Shown: positions 50,175 to 59,874, counted from the first letter of the stretch. The stretch is 64,000 bases of DNA from Fodinibacter sp963730365 (GCA_963730365.1 CAVSRM010000003.1:434001-498000), one strand, 5' to 3'. Program-made: numbers and translations. The notes: generated by a model from the letters alone, not told the origin.

Positions 50175-50987
50175 TCAGCCGAGGTCCATGACGAGACCCT
50201 CGGCTGCGACGACGATGGGCATCGACGCCGTGAAGGCGGCGGCGAAGCGGTCCAGGGCCTCGTCGGTGCGGTGCGGGCCATGGTGGAAGAGGACCACCGT
50301 GCCTGCGTGGACGCGTTCGGCGATGCGGATGGCGTCGTCCACCGTGGCGTGGCCGTAGTCCACCGCCCGCGGCCGCTCCTCCTCGAGGAACTGGGCGTCG
50401 TGGATGAGGACGTCGACGCCCTCGAGCGCCTCCAGCGCGTCACTGGAGACCCCCAGCTCGGGGGCATGGTCTGGCACGTAGCCGATCGATGCCGCCCCCC
50501 GCGTGACCGTGAAGCCGTAGGTGCGCCCACCCTTGTGCGCGACCTCGAAGCTGCGGACCCCGAACCCCTCCGCATCCAGGGCCCCGGGCTGGACCGCCTC
50601 GAAGGTCCACTGACCGATGAGCCCCTCAGGGGTGATCGGGAAGGCCGGCGGCGACATCATCTGTGCGAGCAGGTCCCTCCCTGACGAGCCCCCCTGGGCC
50701 GGAAGGAGCATTCGCGCCCGGGCGCCCGCGCGGTCGCCCGCGGCGAAGAACGGCAACCCCTGGACATGGTCCCAGTGCAGGTGGCTCACCAGGATCGTGC
50801 CGCGGAACGGCTCGCCGTCGAGCATCTTGGTCACCGTGCGGATGCCGGTTCCCGCATCGAGGATGAGCGAGGGAGGGTCGTGGGGGCCGGCCGACAGCGC
50901 AACGCTGGACGTGTTGCCGCCATACCGGACGAAGTCCGGGCCCGGGGCACAGACGGACCCGCGGACACCGAGGAAGACGAGACGCAC
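50175..50987 (-). CDS. MBL-fold metallo-hydrolase
   Basis: A 270-residue protein: VRLVFLGVRGSVCAPGPDFV and RYGGNTSSVAL at the start, metal motif SHLHWDHVQGLPFF, then VPDHAPELGVSSDALEALEG and IHDAQFLEEERPRAVDYGH. This resembles the ribonuclease Z/PhnP-like and class II phosphodiesterase-like MBL group. GTG at 50987 is preceded by AGGAGG. It diverges from the cyclase-domain gene across 121 bases. Confidence 0.85.
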   Translation of the reverse strand: MRLVFLGVRGSVCAPGPDFVRYGGNTSSVALSAGPHDPPSLILDAGTGIRTVTKMLDGEPFRGTILVSHLHWDHVQGLPFFAAGDRAGARARMLLPAQGGSSGRDLLAQMMSPPAFPITPEGLIGQWTFEAVQPGALDAEGFGVRSFEVAHKGGRTYGFTVTRGAASIGYVPDHAPELGVSSDALEALEGVDVLIHDAQFLEEERPRAVDYGHATVDDAIRIAERVHAGTVVLFHHGPHRTDEALDRFAAAFTASMPIVVAAEGLVMDLG

Positions 50988-51078
50988 TGAGCCTCCTGGC
51001 ACGCGCTGCAGGACGGCCCATCCGTCATTCCGGCGCGCTGAGCGACGCGAGTCTACCGACGAAGCACACCGGTGCTCC

Positions 51079-51084
51079 TAGAAT
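51079..51084 (+). promoter_or_regulatory. -10 box of the cyclase gene
   Basis: TAGAAT on the plus strand, about 25 bases before the TTG start at 51109. Confidence 0.5.
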
Positions 51085-51108
51085 CGCCGGGAAGGTGAGG
51101 ACGAGCCG

Positions 51109-54100
51109 TTGACCGACCTGCGTCGCCACGTGCCCCCGAGCACTCTCGTCTGGGATGACGAGGCGCCGGGGGCACTCTTCCGCGTCGTCGACGGGACCCT
51201 CGTGTTCGCCGACGTGTCGGGGTTCACCGCCCTCACGGAGCGACTGTCCCGCCGTGGTCGGATCGGCGCGGAGGAGATCGTCGAGACCCTGAACCGCGTC
51301 TTCGGGCCGATGCTGGATCTCGCAGCGTCCCGCGGCGGGGAGATGCTCAAGTTCGGCGGGGACGCCCTGCTCTTCCTCTTCACCGGACCGGACCACGCCG
51401 AGCAGGCCTGCGACGCAGCCGTGGAGATGCGGGTGGGTCTGCGCGAAGCAGCCTCGCAGCCGACGTCTGTCGGTCGGCTGCCCCTGTCGATGTCGGTGGG
51501 CGTGCACTCCGGGGACATCCACCTGTTCCTCGTCGGGGCGCCGACGCGCGAGCTGCTCATCCTCGGACCGGCGGCGTCCGCCACCGCAGACGCGGAGAAG
51601 TCCGCCGAAGCGCGCGAGATCGTGGTGACCGCGGCGGCCGCGGCCCGGCTCTCGCCCGGCTCGGTCCGCCCGCGGAACGACGGGGCCCTCCTCCTGCGGC
51701 GGCGCAGACCGCACTCCTCGCCCGGCGCCGGCGCGCCTGCACCACCTGCCGACTCGGCGCTCCTGCGCACCCTCTTCCCCCACGAGCTCGGGGACTATCT
51801 CGCTCCCGGTGCCCCCGATCCGGAGCACCGCATCGCCACGATCGCGTTCGTCCGGTTCTCGGGAACCGACCACCTCCTCGCCACCCGCGGTCCCGGCCCC
51901 CTCGCCGACGCGCTCCACGAGACGGTCACCGCCGTCGAGGAAGCCCTGGTTGCCGAGGGCGTCACCCTCCTGGCCACGGACCTCGACAGCGATGGCGGGA
52001 AGTTCTTCCTCGGCTCGGGCGTCCCCATCGCACGCGAGGACGACGAGGGACGGATGGTGCGCGCCCTGCGCCGGATCGCCGACGCCGCCCTCCCCTTCCC
52101 CGTGCAGCTCGGCGTCAACCGGGGCCACGTCTTCGCGGCCGAGGTGGGGATCCCCGAGCGCGCTGCCTACTCCGCGATGGGCGACACGACGAACACGGCG
52201 GCCCGCATCATGTCCAAGGCCCCCGCCGGCACGTTGTACGCGCACCCGCTCGTGCTCGAACACTCCCGAACCCGATTCGACGTCACGCCGGTCGGACCGT
52301 TCCCGATGAAGGGGAAGGCCGTCCCGCTCCTCGTCTACGACGTCGGCGAGGAGATCGGGACCCGCGCGGGCGAGAGCAGCACCCGCCTGCCGTTCATCGG
52401 CCGCGAGGAGGAGGTCGCCGCGGCCCGGGATGCCCTGACGACCGCACTGTCCGGGGTCGGTGGCCTCCTCACGGTCGAGGGAACGACCGGGATGGGGAAG
52501 TCCCGCCTGGTGCAGGAAGCGCTCGTGGAAGCGCCGGAGGCCCCTCAGCTCGTGCTCCGGGCCGAGCCGTACGGCGTCAGCAGCGCCTACCGCGTGCTCC
52601 GTGACCCGCTGCGCACCCTGCTGGGCATCGACCGGGGCGATCCTGACGCCATGGGGCGCGCGTTGCTCGCCACCCTCGACCGGGTGGGGCCCGACCTGCT
52701 CCCGTTGTCCCCACTTCTTGCCGATGTCGTGCAGGTCAGCGTTCCCGGCACACCCCAGGCCGACCGCATCGACCCGCAGTACCGAGCAGATCGGGTCGCC
52801 GACCTCGTCATCGACCTGCTGGCGCGCCTCCATCCCGGTCCGCTGGTCGTCATCGTCGAGGAGGCGCACTGGGCGGACGGCGCCTCCACGCTCCTGCTCG
52901 ACCGGGTTGCGGGAGCGACGCTCGGACGACCGTGGGCAGTCGTCGCCGTGCGCCGGGGAGAGTCAGGGGGGTTCACCCCGTCCTCGGGGACCACGGTGCG
53001 GTTGGACCCGCTGCCACCGGAGGTCGTGGAGCGACTCGTCATCGCGGCCACCGAGGCCACGCCGCTGCGTCCGCACGAGATCGCAGCCGTGGTGGCCCGT
53101 GCGGAGGGCAATCCGCTCTTCGTCGAGGAGGTCACCCGCATCGCCAGGGACGTCGGTTCTCTCGAGGCGCTGCCTGAGTCCCTCCAGGCCGCCATGAGCA
53201 CCCAGATCGACGAGCTGCCGCCGCAGGTGCGGCGGGTGCTCCGCCACACCGCCGTGCTCGGGCGCAGCTTCCGCCGGGAGGTGGCCCGGGCGACCCTGCA
53301 GGCCGAGGGGCTCGACGTCGACGCGGCCACCTTCGACGCGCTGCGGGAGTTCATCGAGCCCGACGGCGCGCACCGCTTCCGCTTCCGGAACAGCCTCGTG
53401 CGCGATGCCGCCTACGACGGACTCGCCTACCGGGTGCGCGCCCGGCTGCACCGCATCGCCGGTGAGGTCCTCGAGCGGATGAGTACCGATCTCGACGCGG
53501 ACTCCCCCACGCTCGCTCTGCACTTCTCCCGGGCCGGGGACGCAGAGCGCACGTGGCTGTACGCGCGGCGCGCCGGACGGCTCGCCGAGCGCAGCCACGC
53601 CACCGCCGACGCGGCGACGCACTTCGTCGCCGCGCTCGAGGTCAGTCGGCGGGTCCCCGGAGTCACCGACACCGACCGGGCGGCGCTCTGGCGCACCATC
53701 GGTGACCTGCGCGAGCTCGCCGGGATGTTCGAGGGTGCCGTCGACGCCCACCGGCGCGCTGCCCGCCTGCTGCGCGACGAGCCGGTCGCGGCCGCCGAGG
53801 TGCTGCTGCGGCGCGCGAGCGTGCACGAGCGGGCCGGTGCCTTCACCACGGCGCTCCAGGACGTGGCGCGGGCCCGCCGCCTCCTTGCCTCCGCGGACGA
53901 CGCATCGACCCGTGTCACGACGGTGCGGCTGGACGCCATCACCGCCCACGTACGGAACATGCAGAACAGGCCGAAGGATGCGCACGACTGGGCCCTGCGG
54001 GCGGTCACGGGCGCGCGCGAGGTCGACGACCACGAGACGCTGGTCCGGGCCCTGATGACCCTGGATTTCGCCGACATGCAGATGGGCAACCTCGACATCG

Positions 54101-54873
54101 GCGAGCGACTGCGGGAGGCCCTCGAGATCTGCGTGCGCGAAGGTTTCCTCAGCCGGGAGTCGATCGCCCGCGCGAACCTCGGGACCCTCGCCTACTTCGC
54201 GGGTGACTGGACCGCTGCGGCCGACCTGTACTCCTCGAGCCGCGAGGCCGCGCTGGAAGCCGGCAACGCGTTCGGCGCGGCGGAGACCGACGTCAACCTC
54301 GGCGAGCTGCTCATCAACCAGGGACGTTTCGACGAGGCGGAGGCGGTGCTCGCGGACGCCGTGCGGGTGCTGCGCGCCTCGGGCGCCGTGACCTTCCTCG
54401 CCATCGGGGAGTTGCAGCAGGCTCGGTTGCACCTGAGCCGGGGCGACGTCGAGGCCGGCGAGGAGCTGGCGACCCGGACCCACGAGTCGGTGCGGGCCCT
54501 GGGGCAGATGACGACCGCGATGGAGGCCGCGCTGATCCGCGCCGACGCGATCACTCGCGACGGCCGGGCCGAGGAGGCCCTGGAGGTCATCGCCGCAGCC
54601 GAGCGCGAGGCCCGGTCGGACGCCGCCTACTCACTCCCCCGCACGTGCATCCAGCGGGCCCGCGCCCTCGTGGCGCTCGGTCGCTTCGACGAGGCCCACG
54701 AGATGGTCCTCACCGGTCTCGAGGCCGCGCGGGAGCAGGGCCTGCCGTACGAAGAGGCCCTGCTCTTCCGCCTGTGGAGCCGGGTCCACAGGCACCGCGG
54801 TGACCCGGGGCGCGCGGACGAGGCTCTTGCGCGCACCGCGGAGACCATGAGCCGCCTCGGCGTCGCCGGCTGA
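51109..54873 (+). CDS. Tandem class III cyclase / ATPase / helical-repeat protein
   Basis: A 1254-residue protein. Domain 1 (about residues 27-180) is a class III nucleotidyl cyclase half with both metal aspartates: Asp35 in VFADVSGFTALTERL and Asp85 in KFGGDALLFLF. Domain 2 (about 240-415) is a second half: it lacks the metal aspartates (Arg249, Gly302) but keeps Asn362 and Arg366 in MGDTTNTAARIMSK. An ATPase domain follows (Walker A VEGTTGMGKSRL about 457-468; Walker B VVIVEEAHWAD), then about 400 residues of TPR-like helices. The layout is like soluble adenylyl cyclases. Start is TTG with GGTGAGGACG upstream. Activity and ligand are unproven. Confidence 0.9.
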   Translation: MTDLRRHVPPSTLVWDDEAPGALFRVVDGTLVFADVSGFTALTERLSRRGRIGAEEIVETLNRVFGPMLDLAASRGGEMLKFGGDALLFLFTGPDHAEQACDAAVEMRVGLREAASQPTSVGRLPLSMSVGVHSGDIHLFLVGAPTRELLILGPAASATADAEKSAEAREIVVTAAAAARLSPGSVRPRNDGALLLRRRRPHSSPGAGAPAPPADSALLRTLFPHELGDYLAPGAPDPEHRIATIAFVRFSGTDHLLATRGPGPLADALHETVTAVEEALVAEGVTLLATDLDSDGGKFFLGSGVPIAREDDEGRMVRALRRIADAALPFPVQLGVNRGHVFAAEVGIPERAAYSAMGDTTNTAARIMSKAPAGTLYAHPLVLEHSRTRFDVTPVGPFPMKGKAVPLLVYDVGEEIGTRAGESSTRLPFIGREEEVAAARDALTTALSGVGGLLTVEGTTGMGKSRLVQEALVEAPEAPQLVLRAEPYGVSSAYRVLRDPLRTLLGIDRGDPDAMGRALLATLDRVGPDLLPLSPLLADVVQVSVPGTPQADRIDPQYRADRVADLVIDLLARLHPGPLVVIVEEAHWADGASTLLLDRVAGATLGRPWAVVAVRRGESGGFTPSSGTTVRLDPLPPEVVERLVIAATEATPLRPHEIAAVVARAEGNPLFVEEVTRIARDVGSLEALPESLQAAMSTQIDELPPQVRRVLRHTAVLGRSFRREVARATLQAEGLDVDAATFDALREFIEPDGAHRFRFRNSLVRDAAYDGLAYRVRARLHRIAGEVLERMSTDLDADSPTLALHFSRAGDAERTWLYARRAGRLAERSHATADAATHFVAALEVSRRVPGVTDTDRAALWRTIGDLRELAGMFEGAVDAHRRAARLLRDEPVAAAEVLLRRASVHERAGAFTTALQDVARARRLLASADDASTRVTTVRLDAITAHVRNMQNRPKDAHDWALRAVTGAREVDDHETLVRALMTLDFADMQMGNLDIGERLREALEICVREGFLSRESIARANLGTLAYFAGDWTAAADLYSSSREAALEAGNAFGAAETDVNLGELLINQGRFDEAEAVLADAVRVLRASGAVTFLAIGELQQARLHLSRGDVEAGEELATRTHESVRALGQMTTAMEAALIRADAITRDGRAEEALEVIAAAEREARSDAAYSLPRTCIQRARALVALGRFDEAHEMVLTGLEAAREQGLPYEEALLFRLWSRVHRHRGDPGRADEALARTAETMSRLGVAG

Positions 54874-54942
54874 CCCGAGGACCACACGGGCACGGCTACC
54901 CCGCGCGGGGGAAGCCGCCGCACGCCCGGGGTGGATCAGGCC

Positions 54943-56139
54943 TCAGCCACGCATCCAGGCGTCGCCGAGGACGTAGACCTGGAACTTGACCGTCTTGGCC
55001 TTCTTGTCGACGACGGTGTCGAGGATGCACGCGTAGTTGGTCCCCGTCAGCGACTGGGGCGGCACCACGTAGCCACCCACGACGGTGCACGTGGCGGGCT
55101 TGAAGTACCCCGCGGGGGTGCCGTCGGCCGCATCGAAGGAGAACTCCAAGGTCGGAACCTTGCCCTTGTACGCGAAGGTCGTCGTCCACTCGGCCTGACC
55201 GGCGGCCCAGGAGGGCTTCACGAAGTGAGCGGCCGGCCGGCCGGCCTCATCGACGGGAACCGCCTCGGCGAAGAAGGGGTACGGGGTGCAGTCGGCCCCC
55301 CCGACGTTCTTCCACATTGAGCTCTTCACGTTTCCACCCGAGACGCTCGCGGTCTCGGCACCGCAGTCGACGACCTGTGCGCCGTCGGCGAGCTCGATGA
55401 CGGAGGCCGAACCACCGATGTACGCGGGCAGGCCCGGAACAACCCCGTCGGCGCCGCCCATCAGCGAGAACGACCCGGCGACCGCCGTGAGCTCGACGCT
55501 GTCGAAGACGGCATCGAGGTCCCAACGGCAGTTGTTCCCCGTCTTCGCGTCAGGACCGGAGTCGGAGGAGTTGTTGCACTGGGTGACGGTGGGCTTGTCG
55601 CTGTCACCGGGGACGATGCGACTTCCGCTCTGCAGGGTGAAGGTGCCGGTCGGGACTCCGTCGAGGGAGGTCGTCGCGGCGATCTCGGCGTTCTGCTTCA
55701 GGTCGACGTCCAAGGATGCCGATACTCCGACGAGGTCCTGGCCCGTGACCGCGGTCCCGAGCGCGAGGGCCAGGCGCTCCGAGCTCGAGGAGTCGACGGC
55801 CGAGCACGACGTGCCGTTGGCGTTCGTGCTCTCCCGGACACCGATCGAGCCCTTGTTCAGCCCGACACCGACTCCAGGAGTGCCCGTGAACGTGAGCAGG
55901 TCACCGAGTGCGGGCTCCAGTGCACACGAGGTGTTCGTCGACAACGCATAGGTCTGGGTGGCTGCACCCCCTTCGACCAGGGTGACGGTGTTCGTGGCGC
56001 CCGTGCTCAGGGCGAGCCAGCCGGCGACGTACGGAGGGGCCGAGGGCTCCTCGGCCCCAGCCGTCACCGACGAGGTGGACAGGCCGAGGGCGAGGACGGC
56101 AACCGTGGCCGCCACTGTACGTAGCGTTCTGGGTCTCAT
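54943..56139 (-). CDS. Secreted protein of unknown function
   Basis: A 398-residue protein with a signal peptide (RTLRTVAATVAVLALGLSTS, cut near AGAEEP) and no membrane anchor. Eight cysteines are spread through the mature part, for example TSCALEP, TSCSAV, QCNNSSDS, NNCRWDLD and YACILDTVV, which could form four disulfides. Glycine-, alanine- and beta-rich composition suggests an extracellular beta fold. I do not recognise a family. ATG at 56139; the ORF ends 70 bases past the cyclase gene, convergent. Confidence 0.75.
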   Translation of the reverse strand: MRPRTLRTVAATVAVLALGLSTSSVTAGAEEPSAPPYVAGWLALSTGATNTVTLVEGGAATQTYALSTNTSCALEPALGDLLTFTGTPGVGVGLNKGSIGVRESTNANGTSCSAVDSSSSERLALALGTAVTGQDLVGVSASLDVDLKQNAEIAATTSLDGVPTGTFTLQSGSRIVPGDSDKPTVTQCNNSSDSGPDAKTGNNCRWDLDAVFDSVELTAVAGSFSLMGGADGVVPGLPAYIGGSASVIELADGAQVVDCGAETASVSGGNVKSSMWKNVGGADCTPYPFFAEAVPVDEAGRPAAHFVKPSWAAGQAEWTTTFAYKGKVPTLEFSFDAADGTPAGYFKPATCTVVGGYVVPPQSLTGTNYACILDTVVDKKAKTVKFQVYVLGDAWMRG

Positions 56140-56261
56140 CGCGTCCTCCGGTGGTGTCGAGCCATGAACATCGAGCGCCTTCCATCAGGACCCGCAGCAC
56201 CGAGACGATGCGACGACGGGTCATCGTGCCTGAAGCCTAGGCGGGACGACGCCCCGAGCAA

Positions 56262-56279
56262 ATAGCCCATTGGGGCTAT
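56262..56279 (-). terminator. Hairpin terminator ending the lipid operon
   Basis: ATAGCCC and GGGCTAT pair perfectly with a 4-base loop, overlapping the stop of the MaoC-like gene. On the minus strand it is followed by TTTG. It ends the 59823-56276 operon. Confidence 0.6.
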
Positions 56280-57196
56280 GTTTCGCCATCTGCCCGCGAC
56301 GGTGACGCTTCGACGGGGGATCGATCGCTCGTCCCGTGGCCCTCGAGCGCGAGCACGAGGTGCACCGTCTCGGGGTCCCTGACCGAGCGCAGCCCCGCGA
56401 CCACTGCTTCGTCGTGTCGCGCCCGCACGAGCTCCACCTGCCCGGGCAGGAACACGGGGGCGGTGAACCAGACCCGACTTCGAGAGGGGCCGAGCGAATC
56501 ACGTCCCACCGCCGCCAGCGTGCGGGCCGAGGTCCACATGCCGTGGGCGATGTGCCGCCGGAAGCCCATGGCTCGGGCCGTGAGGGGGTACAGGTGGATC
56601 GGGTTCACGTCACCGGACACGCCGGCGTACTCGCGTCCCAGGTCCTCGGGCAGCCGCCAGCGTGCGACGGCAGGACCCCCGGGCAGCTCCGGCGGGCGCG
56701 GTGCCCGGGGGGCATCCGGCGAGCCGTGCCCCCGGCTGAGGTAGACGCTGTCGCACTCCCAGACGACGTCCTCCCCGACGCGGGCCTCGATGCGCACGTC
56801 GAGGGTCCGCCCCTTGGGGTGCGGCCGGATGGCTCCTGCGGTGACGTCGAGCGTGAGCGGCTCGCCAGCGACCACCGGGCGATGCGTGGTGATGGTGTTC
56901 TCCATGTGCACCATGCCGGGCAGTGGAAGCGGGAAGTCACCGCGCACCATGAGGGCGGTCTGCACGGGAAAGGCCAGGACCCAGGGATAGGTCTGGGGCA
57001 CCGTGTCCTCGACCGCGTAGCCGGTGAGCCGCTGGTACGCCGCGAGCCGCTCGCGGTCGATCCGCACATCGGTCAGCCGGAGGGTGCGGTCGGGCACGAC
57101 GTCGCCGTGGCGCCCTCGCGTGGTGAGCGCAGCGCGCGCCAGCAGCGGACCCATAGAGGGCGCCTCGGTGAGGATCTCGACGCCCATCTCAGGCAC
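56276..57196 (-). CDS. MaoC-like dehydratase (HtdX-type)
   Basis: A 306-residue hot-dog-fold hydratase. The C-terminal half has the catalytic D...H motif in YAGVSGDVNPIHLYPLTARA; the N-terminal half is a second, likely non-catalytic hot-dog. Order thiolase, reductase, dehydratase matches Rv0243-Rv0242c-Rv0241c (fadA2-fabG4-htdX) in mycobacteria. It would dehydrate beta-hydroxyacyl thioesters. GTG 57196 (8-base overlap) or ATG 57187 may be the start. Confidence 0.88.
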   Translation of the reverse strand: MPEMGVEILTEAPSMGPLLARAALTTRGRHGDVVPDRTLRLTDVRIDRERLAAYQRLTGYAVEDTVPQTYPWVLAFPVQTALMVRGDFPLPLPGMVHMENTITTHRPVVAGEPLTLDVTAGAIRPHPKGRTLDVRIEARVGEDVVWECDSVYLSRGHGSPDAPRAPRPPELPGGPAVARWRLPEDLGREYAGVSGDVNPIHLYPLTARAMGFRRHIAHGMWTSARTLAAVGRDSLGPSRSRVWFTAPVFLPGQVELVRARHDEAVVAGLRSVRDPETVHLVLALEGHGTSDRSPVEASPSRADGET

Positions 57197-58538
57197 CGAG
57201 CAGGCTCTGCCCGCAGACCCGCACGACGTTGCCGGTCACTGCGCCCTGGGCATCGGCTGCGAAGTACGAGATGGTCTCGGCCACGTCGATCGGGAGCCCG
57301 CCCTGGGAGAGGCTGTTGAGCCGGCGCCCGAGCTCGCGGGTCGCGAGGGGGATGCGTGCGGTCATCTCGGTCTCGATGAACCCCGGGGCCACCGCGTTGA
57401 CCGTGATGCGGCGGCGGGCGAGCGCCTTGTCGGCGGAGTAGCCGTCGACGAGCCCGATGACGCCGGCCTTGGACGCGCCGTAGTTCGACTGACCACGGTT
57501 GCCCGCGATGCCGGCGATCGACGACACGAGTACGACGTGACCATCGTCGCGCAGGCCGTCCTTGGCCAGGAGCACCTCGTTCATCCTGAGGATCGAGAGG
57601 AGGTTGACGTCGAGGACCGAGTGCCAGCGGTCGGCGTCGGTGTTGGCGAGCAGCTTGTCGCGGGTGATGCCCGCGTTGTGCACGACGATGTCCAGCCCCC
57701 CGTGGCGGCTTTTTGCGTGCTCGAGGATGCGGGCCCCGGCATCGGCCGCCGTGACGTCGAGCTGCAGGGCCGTTCCTCCGACCCCGTTGGCCACGGCGGC
57801 CAGTGCGCCACCGGCAGAGGGGATGTCGACACAGACGACGGTCGCCCCGTCGCGGGACAGGGTCCTCGCGATGTCGGCACCGATGCCGCGGGCGGCGCCG
57901 GTCACGACCGCCACCTTCCCCTCCAGCGGGAGGCGTGAGTCGGCCTGGGCGTCCACCTCCCTGCCGCCGATCCGGAACACCTGGGCGTCGACGTACGCCG
58001 AGCGTGCGGACAGCAGGAACGTGACGGTGCCCAGGGCCGCGGCCTCGGAGCCCGGGGTGAGCAGCACGAGGTTGGCGGTGGCGCCGGCCCGCAATTCCTT
58101 CGCGACTGACCTCGTGGCTCCTTCGAGCGCCCGGTGGGCCGCGCGCTCCGCGACCGTTCCGGCGCCCTTCGGGTCGCGACCGATGACCACGACGCGAGCG
58201 CACCGTCCGAGTCGCTTCAGGGCCGGCGCGAGAGTGGCCCGCAGGGACTCGAGATCCGCGGGGGTCTGCGCAGCGCTGACGTCGACCAGGACACCGCCGA
58301 GCCGAACCTCGGGTGACACCTCGTCGACGAGGGCAGCACCCGCGTCGACGAGGCCGGCGCGCATGGCCACCACCGCGGGGGTGTCGCCGTGGCCCCCCAC
58401 GAGAAGGGGGCCATCGAGCAGCGGCGCACCAGCGGTGTACCTCCGCAGGGCAACGGGTTGGGGCAGACCGAGGGTGGAGGCGATCTTGCGACCGACCCCC
58501 GACCCGACGAATGCCGTGTAGCCGTCCTGGTGGGCCAT
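57189..58538 (-). CDS. fabG: 3-oxoacyl-ACP reductase, FabG4-type
   Basis: A 449-residue high-molecular-weight FabG. The C-terminal half is a canonical SDR: VVTGAARGIGADIARTLSRD, VHNAGITRDKLLANTDADRW and the catalytic YGASKAGVIGLVDGYSADKA. The N-terminal 200 residues are a second, divergent nucleotide-binding-like domain, as in mycobacterial FabG4. It reduces beta-ketoacyl-CoA or -ACP. ATG start at 58538, 1 base before the thiolase stop. Confidence 0.92.
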   Translation of the reverse strand: MAHQDGYTAFVGSGVGRKIASTLGLPQPVALRRYTAGAPLLDGPLLVGGHGDTPAVVAMRAGLVDAGAALVDEVSPEVRLGGVLVDVSAAQTPADLESLRATLAPALKRLGRCARVVVIGRDPKGAGTVAERAAHRALEGATRSVAKELRAGATANLVLLTPGSEAAALGTVTFLLSARSAYVDAQVFRIGGREVDAQADSRLPLEGKVAVVTGAARGIGADIARTLSRDGATVVCVDIPSAGGALAAVANGVGGTALQLDVTAADAGARILEHAKSRHGGLDIVVHNAGITRDKLLANTDADRWHSVLDVNLLSILRMNEVLLAKDGLRDDGHVVLVSSIAGIAGNRGQSNYGASKAGVIGLVDGYSADKALARRRITVNAVAPGFIETEMTARIPLATRELGRRLNSLSQGGLPIDVAETISYFAADAQGAVTGNVVRVCGQSLLGA

Positions 58539-58539
58539 G

Positions 58540-59823
58540 TCAGGCCGCCTCGAGGATCGCGACGACGCCTTGACCGCCGGCGGCGCAGATCGAGATCAGG
58601 CCGCGAGAGCCGGGACCCTTCTCGTGCAACAGCTTTGCCATCGTCGCCACGATGCGCCCTCCGGTGGCTGCGAAGGGGTGGCCCGCTGCGAGCGACGAGC
58701 CGGTGACGTTCAGGCGGCTGCGGTCGATGCCGCCGAGCGGTGCCTCCAGGCCCAGGCGGTCGCGGCAGAAGTCCGCGTCGTCCCAGGCCGCGAGGGTCGA
58801 CAACACCGTCGCGGCGAAGGCCTCGTGGATCTCGTAGAGGTCGAAGTCCTGGAGGGTGAGTCCGTTGCGGGCGAGCATTCGGGGCACGGCGTAGGCCGGG
58901 GCCATGAGGAGCCCCTCGTCACCGCTGACGTAGTCGACGGCCGCGGTCTCACCGTCGACGAACCAGGCCAGTGGGGTGAGCCCGTGCTCCTCCGCCCACT
59001 CCGGGGAGCCGAGGAGCACCGTGGACGCACCGTCGGTGAGCGGTGTGGAGTTGCCTGCGGTCATCGTCGCGCCCTCGCCCTTGCCGAACACCGGCTTGAG
59101 GGAGGCGAGCTTCTCCGCGGTCGAGTCGGCCCGCAGGTTGGCGTCCCGCGTGAGACCGAGGTAGGGCGTCATGAGGTCGTCGAAGAAGCCCGCGTCGTAG
59201 GCGGCAGCGAGGTTGTGGTGGCTGGCCAGGGCCAGTGCGTCCTGGTCCTCGCGGCTGATGCCCCACCGGGCCGCCGTGAGGGCCATGTGCTCCCCCATCG
59301 ACAGGCCGGTGCGCGGCTCGGTGTTGGCAGGGGTGAGGACGCCGATGTCAGTGGGCCGCAGGGTGAGCGCGACCTTCGCGCGGTCAGCGGCGCTGCGCGC
59401 CCTGCTCAACCTGAGCAGCTTGCGGCGGAGCTTCTCCGGCACGACGATCGGGGCGTCGGATGCCGAGTCGACTCCGCCGGCGATGCCTGACTCCACCTGG
59501 CCGAGGGCGATCTTGTTGGCCACGAGCATCGTCGCCTCCAGCCCGGTGCCACAGGCCTGGGTCACGTCGTAGGCGGGTGTGGTGGGCGACAGACTGGACC
59601 CGAGGACCGACTCGCGAGTGAGGTTGAAGTCTCGGCTGTGCTTGATCACGGCCCCGGCGACCACCTCACCGAGCCTCTCCCCCGCGAGTCCGTGGCGGGC
59701 GACGAGTCCCTCGACGGCGGAGGTGAGCATGTCCTGGTTCGAGGCCTCGGCGTAGGCGCCGAACTGGCGGGCGAACGGGATCCGGTTGCCGCCGAGGACG
59801 GCGGCGCGGCGGGTGGTGGTCAC
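58540..59823 (-). CDS. Acetyl-CoA acetyltransferase/3-ketoacyl-CoA thiolase
   Basis: A 427-residue thiolase. Catalytic Cys in VTQACGTGLEATMLVANKIA, His-Gly in YEIHEAFAATVLSTL, and the C-terminal GHPFAATGGRIVATMAKLLH and AAGGQGVVAILE with the second Cys (SICAAGGQG). Similar to FadA2/FadI. With the reductase and MaoC-like genes it would act in fatty acid degradation or elongation. GTG at 59823 has AAGGAG upstream; first gene of the operon. Confidence 0.92.
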   Translation of the reverse strand: MTTTRRAAVLGGNRIPFARQFGAYAEASNQDMLTSAVEGLVARHGLAGERLGEVVAGAVIKHSRDFNLTRESVLGSSLSPTTPAYDVTQACGTGLEATMLVANKIALGQVESGIAGGVDSASDAPIVVPEKLRRKLLRLSRARSAADRAKVALTLRPTDIGVLTPANTEPRTGLSMGEHMALTAARWGISREDQDALALASHHNLAAAYDAGFFDDLMTPYLGLTRDANLRADSTAEKLASLKPVFGKGEGATMTAGNSTPLTDGASTVLLGSPEWAEEHGLTPLAWFVDGETAAVDYVSGDEGLLMAPAYAVPRMLARNGLTLQDFDLYEIHEAFAATVLSTLAAWDDADFCRDRLGLEAPLGGIDRSRLNVTGSSLAAGHPFAATGGRIVATMAKLLHEKGPGSRGLISICAAGGQGVVAILEAA

Positions 59824-59874
59824 CGAGGCACTCCTTGTGTGCTGGGGGTGCACCGGGCCGTGTGACCCGGGCAA

